A stretch of 64,000 bases of DNA from Ianthella basta (taxonomy: Eukaryota > Porifera > Demospongiae > Verongiida > Ianthellidae), in NCBI GenBank assembly GCA_964019415.1, contig OZ025869.1, positions 9,394,214 through 9,458,213 of the forward strand. Direction: 5' to 3'. The notes under the pieces are model-generated. The model had not been told where the DNA came from. It saw only the letters and a list, made by a program, of their open reading frames with translations, and did no database searches. Positions 56,101 to 64,000 of the stretch are shown one piece after another; positions within the stretch are counted from its first letter, which is position 1; each line of letters starts with the position of its first letter. The position numbers were made by a program, and so were the translations under genes.

Positions 56101-57040
56101 CATGTGGGACATGTCCAGTCCGTTTACATAACGTGAACCTTGAGGTATTCACACCTTGAGGTGTGAAATTCCTGTGTTGCCATGACTACGCATTTGCTGC
56201 ATGTGATGTGCGCGTGATTTGTGAGGATTGAGAGCTCGAACGTCATATCCAGCGGTGGCAAGAAACAACATTTAAGAAGACAAGAAGTTTTGCTAAGAGG
56301 GAAACAGAGCTGATGTCTTTGTCCTTCTCAAACTTTGAAGGGATTGACGTTTCAACCCTTTATACGAAGGAATCAGGCACTTCGAACTCGGCGCACGTTA
56401 AGTGACGTCATCTGCTTGCTTCCGTTTTGTACTCCATATATGGTTTGTCACGAGAATGTCATGTGATGCGCTTGGTGAAGAGGCTTTACTGCCATTGCTT
56501 TCACAAACCGCCGTTACAGAAATCGCTGAGACGATGTATTGGCCGGATAAAGATTGAAATGGTTAGTCAAGCGAATTTTCTAACTTTTCCATGAGGGATT
56601 AAGCTTTGCACCATTCCTATCTAGTGTTAGGCGACCCGAACTTTTTTAGATTAGCACGTAGTGGTAGTTTTCTTAGTGTAAGCTCTCAGTAGATTGGTTG
56701 ATCGACTAATCCCTCATACAAAAGTTAGATAGTACTGTTGCGCACCCAATGATACCATTCTCTACCCGCTATGCCCTTCCATTGATTTCTGTTTCACCGT
56801 GTTCTGATTTTTTTTTTTTGGTGGCTTTGTAATTGTCGCTGTAACTCGATTTGACAAAGAACTAATAACAACGCTTATGCACGAAGTTATAGACGGGTTT
56901 CTTGTCTTTACTTTAGTACTTGTTCCGCTCTGATCCAGCTGAGCCGGTAGAAGATATAAGCAAAAATACGAAAGGTCAAAATCGGCCACACAAATGCCAC
57001 ATTGTTTACATAATGGACATGTCCCACATGCGTTCGCTCC
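56101..57040. repeat. Module B: copy of the 28.1-29.0 kb segment
   Basis: Bounded by inverted copies of catgtgggacatgtcc (56,101 and 57,021-57,036). It has gcatgtgatgtgcgcgtgatt at 56,199, a central MITE and gaaaggtcaaaatcgg near 56,970, in the same order as module A. Confidence 0.65.
56579..56729. mobile_element. 151-bp MITE nested in module B
   Basis: Inverted ends tctaacttttccatgaggga(tta) and the matching taatccctcatacaaaagtt(aga). Same family and same relative place as 28,518-28,664. Confidence 0.85.
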
Positions 57041-57223
57041 TTTCTTCACTTTCCAAAAGCAAGCCTTGCACAGGAAGTACTCATCGACCTCTATGCTGCA
57101 GCATTGCTGCAGAAAGCCTCGCACAGTGTGAACGCCAGCGCTAGTCGACGTTGCTGCAATTAGCCTCCTGCTGCTGCTTGGGGGCTGAGGACCACCGCAA
57201 AAATAGCAGAAATTGACTGTCAT
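56762..57223 (-). CDS. Zinc-binding (ZAD-like) N-terminal ORF of a mobile-element protein
   Basis: Starts MTVNFCYFCGGPQPPSSSRR. It has C-x2-C (CYFC), then VRGFLQQCCSIEVDEYFLCK with a second C-x2-C (CKAC), spacing close to a ZAD-type zinc finger, then a second Cys cluster CGTCPLCKQCGICV. After FDLSYF the text loses character, so a splice donor or the end of homology probably lies near 56,960. A broken version is present on the minus strand at about 28,980-28,880. Such domains head DNA-binding proteins; the downstream partner exon was not identified, and DUF6589 lies on the other strand. Confidence 0.55.
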   Translation of the reverse strand: MTVNFCYFCGGPQPPSSSRRLIAATSTSAGVHTVRGFLQQCCSIEVDEYFLCKACFWKVKKGANACGTCPLCKQCGICVADFDLSYFCLYLLPAQLDQSGTSTKVKTRNPSITSCISVVISSLSNRVTATITKPPKKKNQNTVKQKSMEGHSG

Positions 57224-57307
57224 CAGTGTACACTAGCGCTCTCTCTAGTGGCTGCGCGTGGTAAAAACTCGTCATTCACGTGATAATGACGTCACTGCAC
57301 CAGGAAT

Positions 57308-57380
57308 GTGGGCTCAGTTTCCCAGACCACCTTTCGGGCCATGTATAAAATGGCGGCCGGAAGTGGACTGGGAATGAGAC
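57308..57380 (-). repeat. Short dispersed repeat, inverted relative to 19,076
   Basis: It reads as the complement of ccactttcggtcgccatttt- and gaaaggtggtctgg-type sequence at 19,076-19,145. Confidence 0.65.
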
Positions 57381-58097
57381 TATCGCAGATCATGCACACA
57401 TCACATGACATTGTGCAAGTAGCCATGGTAACAGAGGAATTCACACCTTTATGTTATGATTTGCCTTATGTAAACAAAAACTGCCATAACCTACAAGCGT
57501 CCCTTCGGTGGGTCAATTACAATCATAGGCAATGTCAGGTGTTAGACTCGGCCCTTGTTGTTTTGTGAGATCTTTCACAGCAGCTGATGTGGAACAGAGC
57601 CTGGATTAATAGTTGACAGTGGTGAGCCATGACTCAGTGCTTCACCAGACGCTATTATTTCTATAAATGGCAAGAAGCAACTTGTGGAAGTGTAGTGTCC
57701 ATGTTGGGCTTGGGACATGGCAATAGAGGAAGCAGTGGACAATATCTCTGAAACATTCTCACAGGTATTTTTTCCAGGTCCAAGTGCAACTTCATGTCTG
57801 CAAATGGTCAGAATGCTACTTTGTTGTGTGGACTCTGAAAGACTTGTTCTCAATGGCAATTAGCATTAACCATGAGTTTTTGCAGACTGTCATACCAAAG
57901 CTCAGATTGTGTTATTTTCAGGAGCTATTACCAGCTCTAATGTCTGAGTCTGTGTAGCTTCATTATTACTGTTTGATATTCCTTATACATGCATGTATAT
58001 GTTACATCAGCGAATTTCCTTTGTGATGAGAACTTAATTACTTCTTGTGATATGTGTTCATTAGCACCAATTGCAAAGAATCCATGGTAGTAAATAG

Positions 58098-58649
58098 GCA
58101 GGAAAGAACAAATATGCTCTGGAGGCCATGCATCTCCTAAGTGATGTCAAGATTGCCCTCAATGAGAAGCAGGCTCATGAATTGACTTGGAATCGGACAT
58201 GTAATCCACGAGGGAGAGTAGACGGTAACAAACCCCTTGACTTGCACTTGGAGCATATGAATCGCACATTCAAAGATGACATTAGCTCCTTTTCACCACG
58301 CCTCACTGAATCAAGTGTACAAAAGACTGCACATGCCTCTCCTGTTGTGGAAGCATGCATCGCTCAGGTGGACAAGCAGTTGAACATCATACAGGATAGT
58401 GGTTATCATGTTGTACCATCTGACAGCATGGACAGGCAGACAATATACCGGCAACTCATGGCGACCAAAGCATGCAAGCACATTCCTGGAAGGCAATACT
58501 CGCATTTCAAAGGTATAAGTAGTCATTTGTACAGTGAAATACGGCAAGATGAAAGATGGCAGCGGTTCACGAAGTGGATGGACAATAAGCTGGAAGAATT
58601 TGCGCTGAAAATGAAGTACACAGAGCACTTGAAAAAGAAAGGAACGTAA
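58098..58649 (+). CDS. DUF6589-family protein, last exon
   Basis: After the acceptor atag at 58,094-58,097 the frame reads GRKNKYALEAMHLLSDVKIA, ELTWNRTCNPRGRVDGNKPL, DLHLEHMNRTFKDDISSFSP, then KHIPGRQYSHFKGISSH to a stop. The block NKPLDLHLEHMNRTFKD is the hallmark of the DUF6589 C-terminus, a family of unknown function spread in fungi and invertebrates and suspected of belonging to transposons. Upstream exons were not recognised between 57.4 and 58.1 kb, so the gene may be truncated. It converges with the RecQ-type helicase; the stops lie about 30 bp apart. Confidence 0.7.
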   Translation, partial: AGKNKYALEAMHLLSDVKIALNEKQAHELTWNRTCNPRGRVDGNKPLDLHLEHMNRTFKDDISSFSPRLTESSVQKTAHASPVVEACIAQVDKQLNIIQDSGYHVVPSDSMDRQTIYRQLMATKACKHIPGRQYSHFKGISSHLYSEIRQDERWQRFTKWMDNKLEEFALKMKYTEHLKKKGT

Positions 58650-58677
58650 CTGTTACATGTGCATTATATTATTTTTG

Positions 58678-60177
58678 TCAGGAAGAATCTGATTTGGGGC
58701 TTTCCTCATCCGATTCTGAAGTTGATTCGTACATTAGTTGTGAAGCTCCCTCCTCTGATGTAATAGTGCTAGTGGGGACATGTGTACATCTGTTGACACA
58801 TGTGCAACACTCACTGCATGGTGAGTTCTCCGTAGTGCAATGGCATATTCCACAAGTGCAATTGCAGAGACACTCAGTGGCACATATATCACAACACATA
58901 TGCGCTGGCTGGGGAAATTCAATGTGCCCTGGAAAGCACTCCATCAACTGAATTATACGGCAACATTTCTTGTTCTTGCAATACATCTTCATCTCAGAGC
59001 TGATTTTACCTCTGGTTGATCCTGAGTACAGGTACAGTACAACTTCGCATAGATGTCCATCACGACCCCCTCTGCCACTTTCTTGCACATAATGATCCAC
59101 GCTCTCAGCTGGGCCATCGTGTATTAATCTGTAGATGTTTGGAATGTTGAGGCCCATTCCAAAGGCAATGGTACTGAATAAAATACGACAAACTACATCT
59201 GGCTTCGAAAATGACTCCAATAATGCACTTCGCTCATAATCAGTGATTTTGGAACGTAACATGCCAAATAGTGCATTTTTGACATTAATGACACCTCTGG
59301 GAACATATCCCTCATCCTTGAGAGTAAAGTCGAACAGGCGATACAAGCTGGCACAGCTTGCAATGGAGCGACAAAACACAACAGTTCTCGTGGCATTGCT
59401 TTGTTCCATTCTCAGTTCTTCAAGCAGCCAGGTGAACCAACTGACAATGCTTTCTTCCACATGGATTACGCTGTAGCGTAGATTGATGCGATTAGGCGAA
59501 GTAGTGATGATGACAGGTTCAATCATATTGAGCGACTTGCAGATTTTCAACTGTGTAGAAGTAGATGCTGTGGCTGTTAGAGCCACAAAGGGCACTGTTG
59601 ACGTAAAAAATGACTGAAGAGAGGCCAGTTTGAAGTAGCTCCGGCAAAAAGGGAATACCCCACCACCCCAGACTTCAACACAATGAGCTTCATCACAAAA
59701 CACAGCTTTAATTGCTAAGCTGAAGCTGGGTTTCAACAGAACAGACTTCCACCGTCCCTCGTCGAGAGCCTCTGGAGAAGCAAATACGTAACGAATGGAG
59801 CCATTCAACAATTTCAGCTCATCATCTTTGGAAATATCCTGTGACAGTCTGACAGCACTCTGATTTCACTTGTGCAGCTCACCCACCTGACTGTTCATCA
59901 GTGAAATCAGTGGTGACACAACCAATACCGACGATGGCTTCACTACTTGTTCTGACGATGGAGCACTGTCAGTGCACAAGAAATCCCAGCAGTACGGCAA
60001 GCACTTGAAAATGATAGATTTACCATGACCCGTGGGAAGACAAACGAAAGTGTCTTTTCCACTGAGGATGCTCTTCAGGGCTTCCTTTTGGTGCGCAGAC
60101 AGCTGCAAGTATGTTTTCTGTATGCTTCCAAGCGCAAACTTCACAGCGTCCTCGAAGCGATAGCGATTAATGTCCAT
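58678..60177 (-). pseudogene. RecQ-type superfamily 2 helicase, one in-frame TGA
   Basis: ATP-dependent 3'-5' DNA helicase family. From MDINRYRFEDAVKFALGSIQ at 60,177: QLSAHQKEALKSILSGKD (Q-motif region), Walker A CLPTGHGKSIIF, Ia VLVVSPLISLMNSQV, then TGA at 59,868-59,866, then the same frame on with SQDISKDDELKLLNG, VFASPEAL, motif II CDEAHCVEVWG, III VALTATAS, IV RTVVFCRS, V ILFSTIAFGMGLNIPN, VI HYVQESGRGGRDG, and a RecQ-type zinc site (CRIIQLMECFP, MCCDIC). A Cys-rich and acidic tail follows (CLCNCTCGICHC, SESDEESPKSDSS). About 500 residues, no introns, no WRN-type nuclease. All helicase motifs are kept; the single stop is the only lesion seen. Intronless and beside DUF6589, it looks mobile rather than a host RecQ. 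Confidence 0.85.
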
Positions 60178-60358
60178 TGACTTGGGTCCTTGCGCGAAAT
60201 CACCGGATCCTGGAAACGGTGGCTCTCGTCTGGTTTCACGGTGGTCCCTTGTCTTGCTGCTTGCACGAATTCAACTGATCCTGGAAACGATGGCCTTCGG
60301 TTGTCACACCTTCTGCTCCTTTTTGTCAGTAGCCTGTTTCAACACTTCATGAATACAG

Positions 60359-61080
60359 TTGCACCGATTCGGTGCTAAGGCATCTGATTGGTCGAGGTGT
60401 GAACTAATCGCTATTGCTGCTAGACCATCCCTTCCCTTCCACGCCTACCGGCGCTTATGGGACGGTCTAGCGAGCCAGACTACTGGTGCTGATACTCTTT
60501 ACATCAATCATGAGTCAAATGATCACTTTGAGGTGAGATGAGACCAATAGTAATGCATTTTGGTAATAGCTATAATAAATTAATCAATTTGTTTGATTCT
60601 CTTTCCTCTATGTGTAGCTCAATAACTACAGGCGCACTCCAGAGGAATACGCCCTCTGCATAGACACCCATGTTGCCCTGTGGCTCGACTCTGCATTGAC
60701 GAGCACCCCAGTATCACTTCACAGTGCCATTCAACCAACCCTGGATGGCCCCATGATACGACCTGCATTGGCAAGCCTCCCTGTGTCACTTCACAGTGCC
60801 ATTATCGCCTTCCTGGATAATACTAGCAGTGACACAGATGACTCAGATGGCCTAAGTCACAAGCATCAGGACTTTGCAAGTCTAGGTATGCTCTCCCTCC
60901 ACCATACACATCCCCCTCATGCAAAAATATGCAGTACAATAATTCTCAGTGTGATTTATTTCTACACATATAAACAGCTCTCAATGGCAACAGAATCCTA
61001 ATACCCAGTACAGACGGGAACACTATCCTAGAGACAGACGTCACTGATGAACAAAGAGAGCAACAGATGGAAACCTACTT
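60359..61080 (+). CDS. Unrecognised spliced gene fragment
   Basis: Three pieces join in frame: 60,359-60,532 (LPFHAYRRLWDGLASQTTGA, YINHESNDHFE), then after ctatgtgtag 60,619-60,884 (NNYRRTPEEYALCIDTHVAL, WLDSALTSTPVSLHSAIQPT, a near repeat LPVSLHSAIIAFL, then acidic SSDTDDSDG), then after an acceptor near 60,978 LNGNRILIPSTDGNTILETD to a stop. Donors gtgaga and gtatgc are plausible. The repeated PVSLHSAI suggests an internal duplication. No family recognised; it may be another transposon exon. Confidence 0.45.
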
Positions 61081-61550
61081 TCAATATTAATGCAATAAGA
61101 ACCTCAATTGAACACTGTTCTCAACTCCCTGCAGACCCATCAGATTCAGCAGAACCGCTGAAATCCAGCCACTTGTTTGTTTCACGATGTAATTGGTACC
61201 TCTCCACAGCTGAGGACATACAATGATCTGCGAAACTCCCTGAAAGATGGCAAGAAATTCAATCTGGGCCATTGCGATCACGGCAGGTTACTTGCGGCAT
61301 TTCAGTTGCAAGTTCTTGCGGATCAAAGACCTAAAAAGGCACAAGTGCAAGAATTGGGCAGCCTTCCAAGCATAACAAAGTACAAAGCACTTTTATGGAA
61401 GATGAAACGTTCTAAAGCTCTGCTCAGAATGTGGAACATTACCATTTAAACATAAACAACTCACATAATAATTAGTTTACATAATTAGTTTGCATAACAA
61501 TCCACAGTGTTTACAAAGGGCATAAACAGTACTGGAAGCCCCCCCATAAG

Positions 61551-61760
61551 CCGCGCATTTACACGAGCACTTTTAATCGTGCTCAGAAGTGCGCTTATAA
61601 TTCAAGCGCGCTTAAATTCACGCGTGTAAACGGTCTAAGCACGCTTAGAAGCCAGCTTACATAAACCTGGTCTGGAGGTGGTTAGGAAGTGGGTTTAATC
61701 GGTCTTGACTAAGCTCGCTCGTCATGTAAACTGGTTAAGCGAGCTTACAATCCGTGGACG
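61551..61760. mobile_element. Palindrome-rich end of a Harbinger-like element
   Basis: Many gcgcttaaat, taagcgcg, gtttacat and aagcgagctta strings in both orientations directly before the MYB-like gene. It probably represents the subterminal region of the element that carries the next two genes. Exact ends not resolved. Confidence 0.5.
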
Positions 61761-61774
61761 ACAAACGAAACGCG

Positions 61775-62684
61775 AGGACAAACCTGGACCCACGAAGAAA
61801 TCTTAGCCCTGATTCGTATCTGGTTGGACAGCGCTATTCAGTCTCGTCTGGATGGTGCTTCGAGGACGGCTGACATCTGGCAGGATGTTGTTGGACAAAT
61901 TAGTGCTGCTGGCTTCCGAAGAACGTCGAAGCAGTGTAATGACAAAATGAAAAATCTCAAGCAGGACTACAAGAATTTCAAGGATGGCCATAATAGAAGT
62001 GGACACGACCGTTCCAATTGGCCTTACTACGACCTTATGGATGATGTTCTCGGGGACAGACCGGCCACTAGACCCAGGACTATCATAGACACAACACACT
62101 CCTCATCTACTTCTATACCCTCAGCACCAGAGTCACCGTCTAATGATGGTAATGTAACTGCTGATCACTCAAGCCCCAATCTTTTTGATGCCACACTCTC
62201 CCAACCAACCACACCCCAATCCCTTGATACTGGCATAATTGCAGACCCATGTGATGCAGAAGAATTGCCAGTGCTGGACCAGATGGAAGAACCAACACCA
62301 TCTGTGTCTGGGCAGACAAGACCAGTCACTTCTCAACCAGCCTCAAGAAGCAAGCGACCACGTCTCAATGCTTTAGAGAAAGCACTTAGTGGGGTTACTG
62401 AGAAATTTTTGGAACATCAGAAAGAAGCCAAAGCTCAGGTAATGCTAGCAATTGACGAAAAGCAGAAGAGGAAAATGGAATTGTTGGAGAAGATGCGCAA
62501 GGACGACAGAGACCACGAACTCAGACTGGTGCAAATTATAGGCCAGATGATGTTTGCCCAGCCACCACCCACAACATCGCTGTACTATCCTCCACCAGCA
62601 AAGTACCCGCTTGGGCCTTTTGAAATAGCTCTGAATTTGCAAATACACGAGCATCATGTACCCTCCCCGGCCAACCAACATTGA
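61775..62684 (+). CDS. MYB/SANT-like accessory gene of a second Harbinger-type element
   Basis: Reads RGQTWTHEEILALIRIWLDS, then IQSRLDGASRTADIWQDVVG, FRRTSKQCNDKMKNLKQDYK: a MYB/SANT-like (trihelix) domain with its spaced Trp residues. Then a Ser/Thr/Pro linker, a basic NLS-like RSKRPRLNALEKAL, and a coiled coil (KQKRKMELLEKMRKDDRDHE). The open frame extends upstream of the first available ATG (61,824), which would cut into the domain, so an upstream exon is likely. The last roughly 35 residues run antisense over transposase sequence, so the natural end was probably earlier. Confidence 0.7.
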
Positions 62685-62784
62685 TGTTTAAAAAATGATA
62701 CTCGTGGTCTACTACAGCCTGTAGAATGATTGAGTGGAACCCTTTCCGATTAAAATAGTCAGCTGGACATTCCAGTGGTGACAC
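62568..62784 (-). pseudogene. Harbinger/DDE-4-type transposase fragment
   Basis: Minus-strand frame: ADYFNRKGFHSIILQAVVDH, EYHFLNINVGWPGRVHDARV, FANSELFQKAQAGTLL. This is the block around the second catalytic Asp of DDE_4/Harbinger transposases (VGWPGRVHDARVF). It overlaps the tail of the MYB-like ORF in antisense; the remaining transposase is deleted. Confidence 0.8.
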
Positions 62785-63390
62785 AATGATGACTGTCCTC
62801 TGTTATCTAGATGGCTGCAGAATTGACAGTACATGTCATTGGAAATAATGAACGAGTAAATAAAGCTTATGGGCAATGAGTTACTACGTCAGAGTTTGAT
62901 AAAAGTCCACAAAACTACATGTTTTGCCATACTGGCTGATTAAACAACAGATATAGCCAACATCGAACAGCTTTCTCTAACCATTTGCTGGGTTGCAAAG
63001 GACTATGAAATCCACGAAGACTTCATAGCATAGGCTTAGTTGATGTTCCTAGGATCCCATGCAAGGGCACTCAAACTCACTGCAGCAGTGGGAACGCACC
63101 ATTTCAAAGAGAAAAGAAAGTTGAGCAGCAAGTGCAAAAAACTTGAAGGCTGAGAATGTCACAGAAGCCTCAATCACTTAACTGGCTCCTTTCACAGCAC
63201 TTGCAAATTCAACAAAACTTGGCAGCCGCTCTTCAGAGCTGCCATCCTGGAAGAAGCCCGCATTTCAAATAAAAGCCTAGTTGGATGGGGTATATATCAC
63301 TTATACCATGGTGCTTCAGAGTATATGAATTTTAGACGAACTCGCCCTCGGGCACTTTGCACCCTTGGGCCTCAATGGTGTACTTCCAGG
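62785..63390. other. Unassigned stretch
   Basis: No recognisable gene, TIR or RNA between the Harbinger-type remnant and the last gag. Confidence 0.35.
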
Positions 63391-63394
63391 AACC

Positions 63395-63950
63395 AAGACT
63401 ATCAAGACTTATCTTGAATGCTTTTAACTTTACTTTCAAGCCAACAAGGTCCCAGAAGATCTTCAAGTCTCTGTACTCTTCAGTTCTATTGGGTCGCCCA
63501 TTTACTTGCTCCTCAGCGACCTCCTCGTGCTTGAAGTGCCTGGTAGCAAGTGCCTACATAAGATTTTGATGGTTCTATGTAGTCACTTTGAGCCCAAATG
63601 GGTAGTGATTGCCCAGCGTTTTCATTTTCACAAACACGACCAGGCAGCAGGTGAGAGCATTGCCGATTATGACACCAGTCTGAGGAAGCTTGCATGCCAG
63701 TGCAAGTTTGGGGATCACCTGGAGGAGACCCTCTGTCATCATTATCTGTGTCGCCTTAGGCATGAAGCCATTCAGCGCCGTCTACTCTCAGAGGTGGACC
63801 TTACCTATGCAAAAGCAATGGAGATTGCCAGTAGCATGGAGGCTGCTGACAGGGATACAGAATCCCTCAAGGGCTCAGAGTCGGTGCTCAGGAAACTCCA
63901 CAGCAATAGTGGTAAGGGCAAAGGTTTCCAGGTGAGTGGCTCAGGTAAGA
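63395..63950 (+). pseudogene. Ty3/gypsy gag, second family, continues beyond window
   Basis: Frame near 63,430: FQANKVPEDLQVSVLFSSIG, SPIYLLLSDLLVLEVPG, HFEPKWVVIAQRFHFHKHDQ, ESIADYDTSLRKLACQCKFG, LCRLRHEAIQRRLLSEVDLT and YAKAMEIASSMEAADRD. This is the capsid-like gag with the usual HF.P...I..RF.F and FG..L...L....V.GL steps. One stop (ECF*LYF) near 63,425. It differs from the gag at 44.2 kb. A zinc knuckle and pol would be expected to the right of the window. Confidence 0.8.
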
Positions 63951-64000
63951 CAAGAATGATTTTTCATTTCGAAAGGTGCAAACAGTGCTTGAAATACTTT

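Noticed and set aside
58694..58951. Plus-strand ORF at the helicase tail
   Set aside because: Antisense of the Cys-rich helicase C-terminus.
59866..59868. In-frame TGA in the helicase as a selenocysteine or recoded codon
   Set aside because: No reason to expect Sec between motifs Ia and II and no SECIS was recognised; other TGA stops occur in nearby pseudogenes, so decay is simpler.

Overview
The window reads as nuclear DNA of an early-branching animal, most likely a demosponge. I infer this from spliced animal genes with short GT-AG introns, a secreted collagen-like protein with a C-terminal fibrinogen-like domain of a type I associate with sponges, and a very mixed transposon load. No bacterial operon, plasmid or CRISPR array is present.

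Bases 1-10,400 are a compact block of conserved host genes: the 5' half of MRPL1 (minus strand, running off the left edge), GTF2H5 (two exons), an H2A.Z-type histone (five exons, the first coding only the start codon) and LRMDA (seven exons). MRPL1 and GTF2H5 are head to head across about 107 bp. All exon joins of GTF2H5, H2A.Z and LRMDA were followed base by base and keep frame from ATG to stop. A single-exon collagen/fibrinogen-like gene follows at 12,035-13,492. These are the genes most likely to be working host genes.

From about 14 kb to the end the window is almost entirely mobile DNA, much of it nested and broken. In order: a reverse transcriptase of a LINE with a restriction-like endonuclease (its C-terminal region appears separately at 38-39 kb); a Tigger/pogo transposase; a dispersed non-autonomous repeat; two identical 303-bp direct repeats; pieces of a Ty3/gypsy pol; a Tigger-type MITE; a Harbinger MYB-like accessory gene; a Helitron helicase remnant; a Harbinger element with both ends visible (28,007-33,281, TSD ATT) carrying a transposase and a convergent MYB-like gene, itself invaded by a hAT derivative with a BED finger; two Crypton-like tyrosine recombinases; more Tigger pieces; a CR1/Jockey-like LINE tail; a hAT (DUF4371-type) transposase; a gypsy gag; a CACTA-like transposase interrupted by a Penelope-like element with GIY-YIG endonuclease and a hammerhead-like ribozyme; a TTAA-flanked element; and a last gypsy gag.

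The least ordinary stretch is 51.8-60.2 kb. It holds a 2.7-kb element with about 34-bp inverted ends around an internally deleted transposase-like gene (GHTKFSPD motif). Next to it lies a module with a zinc-binding ORF, a DUF6589 exon and a full RecQ-type helicase core, the last two convergent. A second, more decayed helicase piece lies at 52.8 kb, and a related copy of the 56.1-57.1 kb segment sits inside the Harbinger element at 28.1-29.0 kb. This is the best candidate for a poorly described mobile system here. All family names come from reading motifs; no database search was possible.
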